From contig NZ_JACXXJ020000005.1 in the NCBI RefSeq assembly GCF_014926405.1, positions 2,113,001-2,177,000 on the forward strand: a DNA stretch of 64,000 nt, in the 5' to 3' direction. Numbering within the stretch: the first letter of the stretch is position 1; every line of letters begins with the position of its first letter. The notes beneath the pieces were generated by a model. It made no database searches and had not been told where the DNA came from. It was given only the letters and a program-made list of their open reading frames with translations. The stretch comes from Agrobacterium vitis. GTDB lineage: Bacteria; Pseudomonadota; Alphaproteobacteria; Rhizobiales; Rhizobiaceae. The position numbers were made by a program, and so were the translations under genes. Positions 42,791 through 52,777 of the stretch are shown here, in pieces.

Positions 42791-42844
42791 GGCCCAGAGC
42801 GTAAGGAGAAGAGTAGCAGGACGGCCCGCCAGCCGGTCCGGCAA

Positions 42845-42875
42845 GAAGGCGGGGCTTTTCTTTTGCCCCGCCTTC
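42845..42875. terminator. bidirectional hairpin between convergent genes
   Basis: GAAGGCGGGGC (42,845-42,855) and GCCCCGCCTTC (42,865-42,875) are perfectly complementary over 11 bp with a T-rich nine-base loop. It sits between the convergent hydrolase and macB genes and can end transcription from either side, though no long T run follows. Confidence 0.65.
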
Positions 42876-42888
42876 TCAATCCGTTTTC

Positions 42889-44832
42889 TCAATCCTTTGA
42901 CAGTGCCGCCACCGGATCGAGTCTTGAGGCATTGCGGGCGGGCATGAAGCCGAAAACGAGGCCGATCAGGCACGAGCAGCTGAAGGCTGCCACCATGGAG
43001 GTGGTGGAATAGACCAGTTGGAAATCCTTGACCAGCAGGCTAAAGAGAAAGCCGATCGACAGCGCAAAACCAAGACCGAGGCCGCCGCCGATCAGGCAGA
43101 CCAATACCGCCTCGATCAGGAATTGCTGGAGAATATCCTGGCGGCGCGCGCCGACCGCCATGCGCACGCCGATCTCGCTAACCCGTTCGGACACCGAAAC
43201 CAGCATGATATTCATCACCCCGATACCGCCAACGATCAGCGAAATCACCGCAATCGCCGCCACCAGCAACGTCAGGGTCTGAGCAGTGCTGACAATGGTC
43301 TTGCGGATGTCGTCGGTGTTGAGGATGAAGAAGTCTTGTTCGCCATGGCGGCCAGCGAGAAAGGTGGTAACGGCGCTTTCGGCCACCGAACTATCGACGC
43401 TGTCGTCCAACCTGACGGTGATGCTGCGCAGCGACAGATCGCCAAGGAACCGGGCCTGGACACTGCTATAGGGCAGATAGGCCTGTAGATTGGAGTTCGA
43501 ACCGAAGCCGCCTTGCTGGGCCTCGATGACGCCAACGATCCGCACCGGCACATCGGTCAGGAACACCGTATGGCCAAGCGCCCTGGCCGGATCGTCGCCA
43601 AACAGCGCCTTTGCGGCATTCTGGTCGATCACCGCCTCCTGGGTCATGGCAACGACACTTGCATGGTCGAACAGCCGCCCGGCCAGCAGCTTGGAACCCT
43701 TGGCGGTGAAATACTGATCGCCGACGCCGTTGACCAGCACATTGGCGACGGTGGCGCCATAGCGCACCGTGCCTGAGGTAGAAACGGTCGGGGTTACGGC
43801 AGAAACATAGGAGAGCCGGGCCAGCGCATCGGCATCTCCGACCTTCAGCGTGGTGATCTTTCCTGAACGGGTATCTCCAAACCCTTTGCCGGGGAAAATC
43901 TCCAGCGTATTGGTGCCGAGCCCGTTGATGTTGGAGAGCACTTTCTGCTGGGTGCCAGCCCCAAGCGCCACCACTGACACCACCGAGGCGATGCCGATGA
44001 TAATCCCCAGCATGGTCAGGAAAGTGCGCAGCCGATGCGAGGCCAACGCCCTGACCGCCATCATGAAGGCTTCGCCCAGCCGGTCGAGACCGGGGAAACG
44101 ATGCGGCTTGGCCGTGGATGGCAGGGTGTTTTCACGCACCAGCACCGGCTTATCCTGGCGGCGGTCGGCGATGATCTCGCCATCGGCAATCTCGATCACG
44201 CGTTCCGCGCGCGCAGCAACGCCCGGATCGTGGGTGACGATGATGATGGTGCGTCCTTCGGCATGCAATTCGTCGAGAATGCGCAGCACTTCCTCGCCGC
44301 TATGCTTGTCGAGCGCGCCGGTCGGTTCATCGGCCAGGATCACCTCGCCGCCATTGATCAGGGCGCGGGCGATGGACACACGCTGCTGCTGACCGCCGGA
44401 CAATTGGCCCGGCCGGTGACGCAGCCGTTCGCCCATGCCCAGCCTTTGCAGGATTTTGGTCGCCCGGCTGCGGCGGTCCGAAGGCGAAATCCCGGCATAG
44501 ATCGCTGGCACTTCCACATTGCCAAGCGCCGTCAGATCCGAGAGCAGGTTATAGCGCTGGAAGATGAAGCCGAAATGCTCACGCCGAAGCGCCGACAGCG
44601 CGTCGCTGTCCAACTGGTCGGTACGCTTGCCATCGATCTCATACGTGCCGCTACTCGGCCGGTCGAGCAGGCCGAGAATATTCATCAGCGTCGATTTTCC
44701 CGACCCTGATGGCCCGATGATCGAGACCATTTCGCCGCGATTAATGCTGAGATTAACACTCTTGAGGACGGCGACATCCTCCTCCCCGGAGCGATAGACG
44801 CGGGTGAGATTCTTCAGCTCAAGCAGGGCCAT
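42889..44832 (-). CDS. macB: MacB-type ABC efflux permease/ATPase
   Basis: This 647-residue protein has an N-terminal ATPase with Walker [10 protein letters not shown] (40-48), signature LSGGQQQR and Walker [12 protein letters not shown]. Four membrane segments follow: [20 protein letters not shown], a large periplasmic domain, [17 protein letters not shown], then two near the C-terminus. The end [20 protein letters not shown] is typical. With MacA it forms the mechanotransmission pump that exports macrolides, siderophores or peptides through a TolC-like channel. The macA gene lies 3 bp upstream. Confidence 0.92.
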   Translation of the reverse strand: MALLELKNLTRVYRSGEEDVAVLKSVNLSINRGEMVSIIGPSGSGKSTLMNILGLLDRPSSGTYEIDGKRTDQLDSDALSALRREHFGFIFQRYNLLSDLTALGNVEVPAIYAGISPSDRRSRATKILQRLGMGERLRHRPGQLSGGQQQRVSIARALINGGEVILADEPTGALDKHSGEEVLRILDELHAEGRTIIIVTHDPGVAARAERVIEIADGEIIADRRQDKPVLVRENTLPSTAKPHRFPGLDRLGEAFMMAVRALASHRLRTFLTMLGIIIGIASVVSVVALGAGTQQKVLSNINGLGTNTLEIFPGKGFGDTRSGKITTLKVGDADALARLSYVSAVTPTVSTSGTVRYGATVANVLVNGVGDQYFTAKGSKLLAGRLFDHASVVAMTQEAVIDQNAAKALFGDDPARALGHTVFLTDVPVRIVGVIEAQQGGFGSNSNLQAYLPYSSVQARFLGDLSLRSITVRLDDSVDSSVAESAVTTFLAGRHGEQDFFILNTDDIRKTIVSTAQTLTLLVAAIAVISLIVGGIGVMNIMLVSVSERVSEIGVRMAVGARRQDILQQFLIEAVLVCLIGGGLGLGFALSIGFLFSLLVKDFQLVYSTTSMVAAFSCSCLIGLVFGFMPARNASRLDPVAALSKD

Positions 44833-44835
44833 GAA

Positions 44836-46053
44836 TCACATCCCCCCGGGCGGCGGCCCAAAGCCCCCAGGTGCCGATCTGGCGGAAGGATCGGCCTGGC
44901 CGATGACGATCTTCTCCCCTTCGTTCAAACCCGATTTCACCTCGGCATTGACCCCGTCATTCAGGCCGATTTCCACCGGTCGAGTGACAATCGTATTATC
45001 GGCGCCCACGACCCGCAGGCTGGCCTTGCCGGTCTTGACGCCGGAGCCGAGTGCCGAGGCCGGCACCGTCAGCACATTCTTCGCCGCGCCAAGCACGACA
45101 TGCACTTCCGCCGTCATATAAGTGCGGAACCGCCCATCAGAATTATCGACGTCTAGGATGCCGTTATAATAGATGGCCGAGGACGATGTGCTGGAGGAAC
45201 TGCTGGACGAGCTGGAACTGGACGAGGTCGAGACGCTGCTATCACTGGTGATCGATTCCGGCGCGGGCTCTATGGATTTCAGCACCGACTCGTTGCGGAC
45301 GGAAGGCTGGCCGAGAATGTTGAAATAGACTGCCTGCCCCGGCCTGACATTGACCACATCGGCCTCGGAGATTTCCGCCCGCACGATCATCTGGTTCAGA
45401 TCGCCCAGGATAACGATGGTGGGCGCCGATTGTGTGGCATTGACGGTTTGGCCCTGCTGGTTGACCACGGCCAGAACCGTTCCATCCATGGGCGCGGTGA
45501 TGCGGGTATAACCGAGATCGGCCTCGGAGGTTTCCACGGCGACTTCAGCCTTGACGATCTGCGCCTGAAGGCTGTCGATCTGCGCCTTGGTCTTGTCGCG
45601 GGTGGCAACCGCGCTTTCAAGATCGGCCTGGGTGCCGGAATTGCTGACCCTCAGATTCTGCTGGCGCACCAATGCCAGTTCGGCGCTGACCAAGGTCGCC
45701 TCGGCCTCTTCCTTCTGGGCCTTGATATCGGCCAACGAGGCTTTCGAGGTACGCAGGTCGTTGACCTGGGTGACCGAATCGATCTCGGCGACCAGGCTGT
45801 CCTTCTTGATGGTGTCGCCAACTTTCACATGCAGGGCCGTGATACGGCCGGACACCTGGGCACCGACAGCAACCAGCCGGGACGGCTTGAAGATGCCCGT
45901 GGCAAGCACCGTCTCTTCCACATCTCCCCGTTTGACCGCCGCCAGCAGCAGCCCATCGGTCGGATTGGCCTCGGAACGCTTGAACAGAGTGAAGCCAACG
46001 GCGGCAAGCACCAGAACGACGATGACAACGACTGCGAACAGTTTACGCGACAC
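44836..46053 (-). CDS. macA: MacA-type periplasmic adaptor
   Basis: This 405-residue protein has an N-terminal membrane anchor (LFAVVVIVVLVLAAVGFTLF). The adaptor layout follows: VGAQVSGRITALHVKVGDTI, a helical hairpin (about 95-165), then VNQQGQTVNATQSAPTIVIL and a beta-barrel. A run of about a dozen Ser residues lies within TSSSSSSSSSSSSTSSS near residue 275 and is unusual for the family; it interrupts the barrel region. The C-terminus is Gly/Pro-rich. It is the first gene of the macAB operon. Confidence 0.9.
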   Translation of the reverse strand: MSRKLFAVVVIVVLVLAAVGFTLFKRSEANPTDGLLLAAVKRGDVEETVLATGIFKPSRLVAVGAQVSGRITALHVKVGDTIKKDSLVAEIDSVTQVNDLRTSKASLADIKAQKEEAEATLVSAELALVRQQNLRVSNSGTQADLESAVATRDKTKAQIDSLQAQIVKAEVAVETSEADLGYTRITAPMDGTVLAVVNQQGQTVNATQSAPTIVILGDLNQMIVRAEISEADVVNVRPGQAVYFNILGQPSVRNESVLKSIEPAPESITSDSSVSTSSSSSSSSSSSSTSSSAIYYNGILDVDNSDGRFRTYMTAEVHVVLGAAKNVLTVPASALGSGVKTGKASLRVVGADNTIVTRPVEIGLNDGVNAEVKSGLNEGEKIVIGQADPSARSAPGGFGPPPGGM

Positions 46054-46390
46054 TATGATCCTTCCTTCAGCAGTGTGAACCGCTGGAATTTCTGTCTCCG
46101 GCCAAAACGCATCAACCTGATTTTATCCAATTCTTCCAAAACGTTAAAAAATGTAAATCCGGTTCTGGGCGACGGTAAATTTATAAATGCTCTTAAGTAC
46201 CGATAATCTGAGGGATCGAAGGGTGTCAATCAGCGCAAGGATTAAACTTCGGCAACAAACGGCGAACTCAAACATGTCGGACAGGGCCCGTATCAAGGGT
46301 CGGTCGCGCCAGAGCGACGAAGCCCGGAAGGAAAAGGTCGCTCCTAAGCAAAGCGGAGGCAGGGTGAGAGGGTGCCCAACGCGCGACGCT
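46054..46390. other. promoter region of macAB and spacer
   Basis: The first 150 bp upstream of macA are AT-rich (TTTATCCAATTCTTCCAAAACGTTAAAAAATG) and probably hold the promoter. The following part contains GCGGAGGCAGGGTGAGAGGG, similar to a segment near 9,285. No gene is seen. Confidence 0.4.
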
Positions 46391-46492
46391 AGAGTCTGTC
46401 AGGTTCATATTGAACCAGACAGACTCTAGCTATTCTTGTTTTCGATTGTATGTCATCGAAAATCGGCTTCCGCTCCTTCTAAGAAAAGCTCT
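46391..46492. repeat. RIME-like palindromic element, copy 2 (diverged)
   Basis: The left palindrome, AGAGTCTGTCAGGTTCATAT and GAACCAGACAGACTCT (46,391-46,427), matches copy 1 almost exactly. The right half (TTGTTTTCGATTGT and TCGAAAATCGGCTTCCGCTC, ending in AGCTCT) is recognisable but more diverged than in copies 1 and 3. Confidence 0.65.
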
Positions 46493-46567
46493 AAATCAGG
46501 GCAGATTTTCTCAACGCAGAGATGCGAATGATCAGCTTGGCGCAAGGCAACAGGTTATAAGTTATAG

Positions 46568-46783
46568 CTATTCACTTGCACGGCATGACGCCGTCATGAA
46601 TGCGACGGGGCTAACGCCCGCTGCGCTGCATTTTGGAATGCCACCGGTCCAGGATACGGCTTTTTGCAGCAGGCGTTCCCAGTCTTTACTGATCATATCT
46701 TCACCGATCATGCGCCCAGCGCCGGCAATTATCTCCGGCCAAAGTGAGGCGGTCGCATTTTCAGTGGTTGCGTAACCGGCCAT
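46568..46783 (-). CDS. possible small protein, uncertain
   Basis: This 71-codon frame begins MAGYATTENATASLWPEIIA, followed by an amphipathic GRMIGEDMISKDWERLLQKA. The first 40 residues look protein-like, the last 25 do not, and no good ribosome site is seen. It may be a truncated gene. It is included with low confidence because it fills an otherwise empty 350-bp gap. Confidence 0.25.
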   Translation of the reverse strand: MAGYATTENATASLWPEIIAGAGRMIGEDMISKDWERLLQKAVSWTGGIPKCSAAGVSPVAFMTASCRASE

Positions 46784-46843
46784 CGACCAGACCCGGTTTC
46801 AGGACAGACGCAGAATGGCACGGTCGCACACGGAGAGAGGTCC

Positions 46844-47494
46844 ATGCAAGTTTCTAGCAGCAATGCATCGCAATCTACCTATACATCGAGTTCATCAAAG
46901 CAAAAATCCAGCAGCGGCAGCGGTGGTCTGTTCGATTCTCTGTCGGGCGGCAGCAGCGGCAGCAGTAGCGATGATACACTGCTCAACGCGCTCTTCGGTA
47001 GCGATAGCACCGAGGAGACGGATGAGAGCGACACAAGCGGCAGCGTGTCGACCGATCCGTCCGCGTCGTTCGAGGCTTGGCTGTCCCAGCTGACCTCGGC
47101 AACAGCTGCCAGCAGCACCAGCTCGGACGAGGAAAAAGACGAAGAGGTCACCGCCGGTTCATCGACATCGACAAGCACTGAGTCGCAATCGACCACAGCC
47201 AGCGCATCGGGCACGGATGCCGCCACTGTTGAAGACGATCTCCTGTCGCAGGTGTTCGCAGTGCCGTCCGCCGGCGCTTCGACGGGCGCTAGCTCGACGC
47301 AGACCTCCACGTCCTCGACAGAGGACACCGATAGCGCCACCGCATCGTCATCCACCGACAGCAGCGATGACAGCGATACCGACATGTCGGATGAAGACCT
47401 GCTGGCCCAGTTGAAGAACTATGATGGCAACCTCAGCTACTTTGCCGATCAGTTCATCAATCAACTCGATCTGCCCGGCGGCGGAGCCGCTTAA
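46844..47494 (+). CDS. Ser/Thr/Asp-rich acidic low-complexity protein
   Basis: This 216-residue protein has a composition dominated by Ser, Thr, Asp, Ala and Gly, with GGSSGSSSDDTLLNALFGSD near residues 35-54 and DTDSATASSSTDSSDDSDTD near residues 160-180. There are no cysteines. Short conserved-looking helices remain at FEAWLSQLTSA, VEDDLLSQVFAV and EDLLAQLKNYDGNLSYFADQ at the C-terminus. This looks like a disordered acidic protein with three short binding helices, perhaps secreted or a chaperone-type scaffold. No family is recognised. The ribosome site is GGAGAGAGGTCC. Two TAA stops follow in tandem. Confidence 0.6.
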   Translation: MQVSSSNASQSTYTSSSSKQKSSSGSGGLFDSLSGGSSGSSSDDTLLNALFGSDSTEETDESDTSGSVSTDPSASFEAWLSQLTSATAASSTSSDEEKDEEVTAGSSTSTSTESQSTTASASGTDAATVEDDLLSQVFAVPSAGASTGASSTQTSTSSTEDTDSATASSSTDSSDDSDTDMSDEDLLAQLKNYDGNLSYFADQFINQLDLPGGGAA

Positions 47495-47525
47495 TAAGCC
47501 CAGCGGCGGAGCCGCTTAATAAGCC
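47478..47525. repeat. 23-bp direct repeat over a stop codon
   Basis: GCGGCGGAGCCGCTTAATAA plus GCC occurs at 47,478-47,500 and again at 47,503-47,525 without change. The first copy includes the end of the Ser-rich gene (GGAA and TAA TAA). Each unit contains the small palindrome GCGGCGGAGCCGC. It is a recent tandem duplication. Confidence 0.8.
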
Positions 47526-47597
47526 TTGCAGATGTTGAGGCATCCTGGCTTTGAACAAATTCCGGCTATCTCAAGTGTTTAAGGCCTTGAGATAGGC
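47521..47597. repeat. REP-like dispersed repeat family 2, copy d
   Basis: GCAGATGTTGAGGCATCCTGG is followed by CTATCTCAAG and CTTGAGATAG, a perfect 10-bp inverted repeat with an eight-base spacer (GGCTATCTCAAGTGTTTAAG and on). It overlaps the last codons of the minus-strand DUF6456 gene. It lies between convergent genes. Confidence 0.6.
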
Positions 47598-48451
47598 GGA
47601 CGATAATCGCTTTCCCCCCAATGGCGAAGGCCGGACGTTGTCCTTGCCGGTGGCGGTGTATAGTGACGGGCCAGCGCCAGAAGTGCTGTCCGCAACATCA
47701 GTTTGGCCGAGCGGGCCGGCCATTGCCGCTCCCGCTCCACGGCTTCAAGACCCTTGGCAAAACAGCAGATATCCAGAGCGACGCCTGACAACTCCGGCCC
47801 TAAAGCCGTCAGTGCCTCACCGACCCGCAGCCGTGCGGCAAGCGCGCTGTCGGTCAGATCCGGCCCGGATGGCCGGGCGCCTTTCTGTTTCTGCGCCAGG
47901 CGCGGCTCAAAGGATGCGGTGATGCGTGGCTGTAAATGACCGCGCTCGAAATCCGCTGCCAGCCGCTCCCCGGCGGCAACCGCTTCCGGTGGCAGATAGG
48001 GCTTGCCAGTCCGGTCCCGCAGCCGGGCCACCGTCGAAAAAGGCTGGTCATCAAGATTGCGCCGGACGGTGGAGCGGCTGCCATCCGGCTCCACAAGGGT
48101 CTCGGTCGCCCTCTCCCCATGCTGGCCTGCAAAGATCTCGTCTTCGCGCTCTGCCATGGCCCGCTTCAGGAAGCTTTCCGCCTCGCCGGTCGCGGCCAGC
48201 CTATTGCCTTTGCGCCGGACCAGGCCGTCCGCCAGCGTCTTTTGCAACAGCACGTCGGGTATGCGGCCCAGCAGCACGCCATCTTGGGGTCGCAGCAGCG
48301 CGGTTTCGCCGGGCCCGGCTGGCTCCAGCAACACACCCCGGCTTGCCAGCCGCAACAGCCGCAGCAGAGGCTTGATGGCCGATGCCGGATTTTGCGGTGC
48401 CCGATTTTGCTGTGCTTGATTTTGCGTTGAATGCGCTGTGGGCTTACGCAT
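47579..48451 (-). CDS. DUF6456 domain-containing protein
   Basis: This protein has 290 residues from the ATG at 48451; ATG at 48460 and the frame to 48583 are alternatives. The C-terminal region LGPELSGVALDICCFAKGLE and VERERQWPARSAKLMLRTAL is the DUF6456 signature. N-terminal residues are polar with Gln/Asn repeats, followed by a region rich in Leu/Arg. The start overlaps the stop of the upstream gene (ATGCGTAA), so the two are translationally coupled. The product may bind nucleic acid, given the DnaA-like partner, but this is inference. Its 3' end runs into a REP-like repeat. Confidence 0.7.
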   Translation of the reverse strand: MRKPTAHSTQNQAQQNRAPQNPASAIKPLLRLLRLASRGVLLEPAGPGETALLRPQDGVLLGRIPDVLLQKTLADGLVRRKGNRLAATGEAESFLKRAMAEREDEIFAGQHGERATETLVEPDGSRSTVRRNLDDQPFSTVARLRDRTGKPYLPPEAVAAGERLAADFERGHLQPRITASFEPRLAQKQKGARPSGPDLTDSALAARLRVGEALTALGPELSGVALDICCFAKGLEAVERERQWPARSAKLMLRTALLALARHYTPPPARTTSGLRHWGESDYRPPISRP

Positions 48452-48809
48452 CGCGCCCATCCTTGGCCACCGTCGACAGCACCGCGACGACCCGTTCCAA
48501 AACGCCGAGAAACTGGTCGAGGGCGGCATTTTCGCGCCGGTCCTCGATGACATGGCAGGCATAGGACACTGTGCTTCGGTCATAGCCGAAAGCGCGGGCG
48601 ATTTCCTGTTGTGGCAGGCTCAGCACCACATGGCAGAGATACATGGCGATCTGTCGGATATGGCAGCGCTGACGCCGCCGCCCGGCATTTACGAGACCCG
48701 GGCTCTGAAAAACCACAAATATTTCCTCCGTAACCCTGGCAACGGAATGGCACAGAACCCGGCTGGAGGCTTTGACCGGGACAGGATGTTCAAGCGGCAT
48801 TGCTGACAT
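48444..48809 (-). CDS. DnaA domain IV-like helix-turn-helix protein
   Basis: This protein has 121 residues from the ATG at 48809 with AGGGAGACGTTATC. Residues about 50-105 (RQIAMYLCHVVLSLPQQEIA, then FGYDRSTVSYACHVIEDRRE) resemble the C-terminal DNA-binding domain of DnaA, including the helix-turn-helix and the DRSTV block that reads the DnaA box. There is no ATPase domain. Such short proteins with a DUF6456 neighbour occur in rhizobia. Possible roles are competition with DnaA or transcriptional control. The gene is first in a two-gene operon. Confidence 0.7.
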   Translation of the reverse strand: MSAMPLEHPVPVKASSRVLCHSVARVTEEIFVVFQSPGLVNAGRRRQRCHIRQIAMYLCHVVLSLPQQEIARAFGYDRSTVSYACHVIEDRRENAALDQFLGVLERVVAVLSTVAKDGRDA

Positions 48810-49131
48810 GATAACGTCTCCCTTTATAGGATTTTATTCATATCAATACTCGCAATCCCTGTGAACGTATTTTCACACCTCCAAAATTATATCCTTTGTT
48901 TTCATTATTATTTTTATTGAAACCCACAGGCGTGTTCAGGATTATTTTCCACAGAACCGTGAGTTTTACCCAGCTAATTCAGGGGGATTTTATGGAAACA
49001 AGTGCAATATACAAACGTGCCGCGCATCCTGTTGATACGCGGCACGATCAAACATCGGTATCTTGCATAGGCGCTTTTGCTCGAACGCAATGCACCTTTG
49101 CAACGTGAAATTCATGTCGCAACGGATTGTC
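48810..49131. other. AT-rich intergenic region
   Basis: The 322 bp between the DnaA-like gene and msrB are AT-rich and should hold the DnaA-like gene's promoter. A 38-codon plus-strand frame at 48,992 (METSAIYKRAAHPVDTRHDQ), with a GGGGGATTTT site, is the only ORF of interest. It is listed separately. Confidence 0.4.
48992..49108 (+). CDS. possible 38-residue ORF
   Basis: An ATG with CAGGGGGATTTT upstream opens a frame of 38 codons ending in IGAFARTQCTFAT. There is no family match and no conserved neighbour on this strand. It may be spurious, but the ribosome site is good. Confidence 0.2.
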   Translation: METSAIYKRAAHPVDTRHDQTSVSCIGAFARTQCTFAT

Positions 49132-49557
49132 TCAGGGCTTTTGCTCGAACACCATGGAATGACCATTGATGCAATAGCGCAGGCCGGTCGGCTTGGGGCC
49201 ATCAGGAAACACATGGCCGAGATGGCCGCCGCAGGTGGCGCAGCGGATTTCGGTGCGCATCATGCCAAACGCCGTATCGCGATGTTCGGTGACGGCGTCA
49301 GGCGTGACTGGCTCGAAATAGCTCGGCCAGCCGCAACCGGCATCGAATTTGGTATCGGAGTAAAACAGCGGCGTGTCGCACCCGGCACAACGGTAAAGGC
49401 CTGGCTCGAAATTATCCCAGTAAGGACCGGTAAAGGCCCGTTCCGTGCCGTGTTCGCGCAGGATTCGATACTGATCCGGCGTCAATTGTTCGCGCCATTC
49501 GGCCTCGCTGCGCGCTGCTGCGGGCTTTTCACGGCTGTCGATGCTGTCCTCGCTCAT
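49132..49557 (-). CDS. msrB: peptide-methionine (R)-S-oxide reductase MsrB
   Basis: This protein has 141 residues from the ATG at 49557 with GGAGGTCTC. It has the zinc-binding pairs CAGC near 61 and CATC near 107, [11 protein letters not shown] near 78, and the active-site Cys in RYCINGHSM near the C-terminus. It repairs oxidised methionine (R-form) in proteins, in the cytoplasm. All family motifs are intact. Confidence 0.93.
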   Translation of the reverse strand: MSEDSIDSREKPAAARSEAEWREQLTPDQYRILREHGTERAFTGPYWDNFEPGLYRCAGCDTPLFYSDTKFDAGCGWPSYFEPVTPDAVTEHRDTAFGMMRTEIRCATCGGHLGHVFPDGPKPTGLRYCINGHSMVFEQKP

Positions 49558-49982
49558 GAGACCTCCTCGTTTCGCTATCCTGTTCGGAGTTGACCCTATA
49601 GATAGTGTTTTGTCCCGGTGCTGCAAGTCGGACGACCAAGTCAGACAGGCGACGATCAGACAGGCGACAATCAGACAAGGGCGAGCCAAACCACAGTACG
49701 TGTCGCCAGCTTTTCCAACGATGGTTCATCCTGTCGTATTTGTGAATATCTCGAGCCTCAATTGAATGGGAACGTTTTGCAAGGTCTTCACGCCAAGAAT
49801 GCGTGAACACCCTCCAGACCGGGTAGAAGGCTGACGACACCGATTTGGGGTGGTCGTTCCGGCTGAAATCCTTATATTCGCCAAGCAACCGCCAAATCAG
49901 GCAGAAACCGGCCAAATCAGGACAGAATCAGCGCCGCACAAACCGGGAGGCTGCTCGTCGGTCGCAGACAACAGGAGACGAA
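49558..49982. other. intergenic region with short repeats upstream of mnh operon
   Basis: These 425 bp hold no gene. Near 49,632-49,680, units of the type CAGACAGGCGACAAT are repeated about three times. Another short repeat, GGCAGAAACCGGCCAAATCAGG, lies at about 49,898. The promoter of the antiporter operon should be here, but I cannot identify it. Confidence 0.4.
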
Positions 49983-52361
49983 ATGATCGCTGATGCCGCC
50001 GGTATGACGCTGCTGGCTTTGGTCCTGCCATTTCTGGGTGCCTGTCTGGCGCCCTGGCTGGTACGGCGGCTTGGAAGCCGGGCGGCGTGGGTTCTGGCGC
50101 TTCTGCCGCTATTATCCTTCGTGCATTTCCTCGGCTTCCTGCCGGAAATCTCCCGCGGCGAGGAAGTGACGGGCGGCTATGCCTGGGTGCCGAGCTACAA
50201 TGTCAGCTTTTCCTGGTTTCTCGACGGATTGTCCCTGACCTTTGCGCTGCTGATTACCGGTATCGGCACGCTGATCGTGCTCTATGCCGGCGGCTATATG
50301 AAGGGCCATCCGCAGCAGGGCCGGTTTCTGTCCTTCCTGCTGTTGTTCATGGGCGCCATGCTGGGCGTGGTGATGTCAGACAGTTTCCTGATGCTGTTCA
50401 TCTATTGGGAACTGACCTCGATCACCTCCTTCCTGCTGATCGGTTTCGACCATGAACGCCCGGCTGCGCGCCGTGCCGCGCTGCAAGCGCTGGTGATCAC
50501 CGGCGGCGGCGGCCTTTTGCTGCTGGCCGGTTTGATCCTGCTGTGGAACGTGTCCGGCGTCACGCAATTGTCGATGCTGATGCATAGCAACAATATGGTC
50601 ACCGCCAGCCCCTTCTATCTGGCGATCCTGCTGCTGGTTCTGGGTGGGGCTTTTACCAAATCGGCGCAATTTCCCTTCCATGTCTGGCTGCCCAACGCCA
50701 TGCAAGCGCCGACACCCGTCTCGGCCTATCTGCATTCGGCCACCATGGTCAAAGCCGGGATCTACCTGCTGATGCGCTTGCAGCCGGTACTGGGCTCCAC
50801 ACCCGCCTGGGAAATATTGCTGCCGTTTTTTGGCGGCATCACGCTGCTCGTCGGTTCCGTGATCGCCGTGCGCCAGACCGATCTGAAGCTGATGCTGGCC
50901 TATACCACAGTCGCCTCGCTCGGGTTGATGGTGATGCTGACCGGCTTCGGCTCACCGCACGCGCTGTCGGCCGCCGTGCTTTATCTGGTCGCCCATTCGC
51001 TATTTAAAGGCGCGCTGTTCATGGTGGCCGGTGTTCTCGACCACGAAGCGGGCAGCCGCGACCTGACCAGACTTGGCGGGCTGGCACGGGCCATGCCGAT
51101 TACTTTTGCCACAGCGCTGCTGGCCGGGCTGTCCATGGCCGGACTGCCGCCGCTGTTCGGCTTTCTCGCCAAGGAAGAAATCTATGAGGCGCTGGCAGGC
51201 GGCAATCTTCGCGCCCTGCTGTTTACCGCCATCGCCGTGATCGGCAATGCGCTGATGATGGTCGTCGGGTTGGCGCTGGCCTTCAAACCGTTTCTGGGGC
51301 GCGCTGCGACCAGCCCGAAACCCGCCCATGACGGCCCGGCTCTACTGTGGCTGGGGCCGTTGGTGCTGGCCTTGGTCGGACTGGGTGCCGCGGTATTTTC
51401 CGGGCTGTTTCACCAGGCGATTTCATCGCCAATGGTTAGCGCTGTCACCGGCAGGACGGTGACGGTCTCCATCGGCCTTATCCCGCATATCGGCGTGCCG
51501 CTTGCCCTGTCGCTTTTGACCATCGCCATCGGCCTGGTGCTGTTCATGCTGCTCGACAGGCTGCGCCGTCTGGTGGCAAAACTCCTGGAGACGCTCGGTC
51601 CCGGCCCCGACCAGGGCTTCGACTGCCTGATGGCCGGATTGGTGCGGCTCTGCTTCCGCGTCACCAATATTCTTCATGGCGGGCGGCTGGATGTCTATGT
51701 CACGGTGACGCTGATTGCCATTGCCGCAGCTTTCCTTGTGCCGATGATGCTGTTTGGCGAGGCGCCGTCCTGGCCGGTGCTGCCGGAGCGGATCGAGCTG
51801 CATGAAGCTGCTTTCCTGCTGATCGCGGTGGCCGGTCTTTACGGCGTATTGCGGGCTGCCAACAGGCTGGACGCCATCGTCGCGCTCGGCATCCAGGGCT
51901 TTGCGATCTCGGTGATCTTCCTGCTGTTTGGCGCGCCGGACCTGTCCTTTACCCAGTTCATGATCGAGACGCTATCGGTGGTGATCCTGGCGCTGGTGAT
52001 GACGCGGCTGAAACTGCATCCCGCCGATCATCGGCCCCTACCCCAGATCCTGCTGGACGGCACGGTGGCGCTTGCCGCCGGGACCGGCCTGACGCTGATG
52101 CTGCTGAAGGTGACGCAAATCCCCTTCGACCCGACCCTGACGGAATTCTTCAACAGCTATTCCAAAGTCATCGCCCATGGGGCCAATGTGGTGAACGTTA
52201 TCATCGTCGACTTCCGCGGCGTCGATACCATGGGCGAAATTGCCGTGGTGATGATCACCGGGCTTGCCATTCTGGCGCTGATCCGGCTGCGCGCGCCCAA
52301 GCCAACGGCTTCGCCGTCCGGGGTGGGGCATGAAAGCCATGAGGTGGGAGAGCGCTCATGA
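49983..52361 (+). CDS. mnhA: Na+/H+ antiporter subunit A (MnhA/MrpA)
   Basis: This protein has 792 residues from the ATG at 49983 with CAGGAGACGAA. About 20 membrane segments are expected. The complex-I-like core includes [20 protein letters not shown] with the key Glu, [20 protein letters not shown] and [16 protein letters not shown]. The C-terminal part has the short MrpA extension ([20 protein letters not shown]). It is the largest proton-coupled subunit of the seven-part antiporter. It is coupled to mnhB by an overlap at 52358-52361. In rhizobia one such system (pha) is needed for potassium and pH tolerance. Confidence 0.95.
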   Translation: MIADAAGMTLLALVLPFLGACLAPWLVRRLGSRAAWVLALLPLLSFVHFLGFLPEISRGEEVTGGYAWVPSYNVSFSWFLDGLSLTFALLITGIGTLIVLYAGGYMKGHPQQGRFLSFLLLFMGAMLGVVMSDSFLMLFIYWELTSITSFLLIGFDHERPAARRAALQALVITGGGGLLLLAGLILLWNVSGVTQLSMLMHSNNMVTASPFYLAILLLVLGGAFTKSAQFPFHVWLPNAMQAPTPVSAYLHSATMVKAGIYLLMRLQPVLGSTPAWEILLPFFGGITLLVGSVIAVRQTDLKLMLAYTTVASLGLMVMLTGFGSPHALSAAVLYLVAHSLFKGALFMVAGVLDHEAGSRDLTRLGGLARAMPITFATALLAGLSMAGLPPLFGFLAKEEIYEALAGGNLRALLFTAIAVIGNALMMVVGLALAFKPFLGRAATSPKPAHDGPALLWLGPLVLALVGLGAAVFSGLFHQAISSPMVSAVTGRTVTVSIGLIPHIGVPLALSLLTIAIGLVLFMLLDRLRRLVAKLLETLGPGPDQGFDCLMAGLVRLCFRVTNILHGGRLDVYVTVTLIAIAAAFLVPMMLFGEAPSWPVLPERIELHEAAFLLIAVAGLYGVLRAANRLDAIVALGIQGFAISVIFLLFGAPDLSFTQFMIETLSVVILALVMTRLKLHPADHRPLPQILLDGTVALAAGTGLTLMLLKVTQIPFDPTLTEFFNSYSKVIAHGANVVNVIIVDFRGVDTMGEIAVVMITGLAILALIRLRAPKPTASPSGVGHESHEVGERS

Positions 52362-52777
52362 ACAGTTTGATCTTTCGCACCGTTGCTCCCGTCGTTACTG
52401 CGCTGATGCTGCTGTTTTCGGTTTTCGTATTGCTGCGCGGTCATAACGAGCCGGGCGGCGGCTTTATCGGCGGGCTGATTGCCGCCTCCGGCTTTGCCAT
52501 CTACGCCATGGCCTTCGGCGTGCAGGCGGTGCGCCGCGCCCTTTACGTGCATCCGCTGTCGGTGGCGGGTTTCGGCCTGCTGATGGCCTGCCTGTCCGGC
52601 TTCGTCTCGGCCTTTGCCGGTGTGCCGTTCATGACCGGGCTTTGGATCACCCCGCATATCTTCGGCGTCGATGTGCCGGTCGCCACCGTCACCAGCTTCG
52701 ATATCGGCGTCTATCTGGTGGTGGTCGGGGCGATCACCTCGATTGCGCTGGCGCTGGGCGAAAGGGAGAATGACTGA
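52358..52777 (+). CDS. mnhB: Na+/H+ antiporter subunit B (MnhB)
   Basis: This 139-residue protein starts [20 protein letters not shown], continues with [20 protein letters not shown] and has four membrane segments. The [11 protein letters not shown] motif is diagnostic of MnhB. Its start overlaps the end of mnhA, and its end abuts mnhC (ATGATGG with shared bases). It is a small membrane subunit required for complex assembly. Confidence 0.93.
   Translation: MNSLIFRTVAPVVTALMLLFSVFVLLRGHNEPGGGFIGGLIAASGFAIYAMAFGVQAVRRALYVHPLSVAGFGLLMACLSGFVSAFAGVPFMTGLWITPHIFGVDVPVATVTSFDIGVYLVVVGAITSIALALGEREND

Noticed and set aside
49626..49690. short CAGACAGGCGAC repeats as a CRISPR-like or iteron array
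   Set aside because: Only about three irregular units of 13-15 bp and no spacers or replication genes; best read as a simple local repeat.
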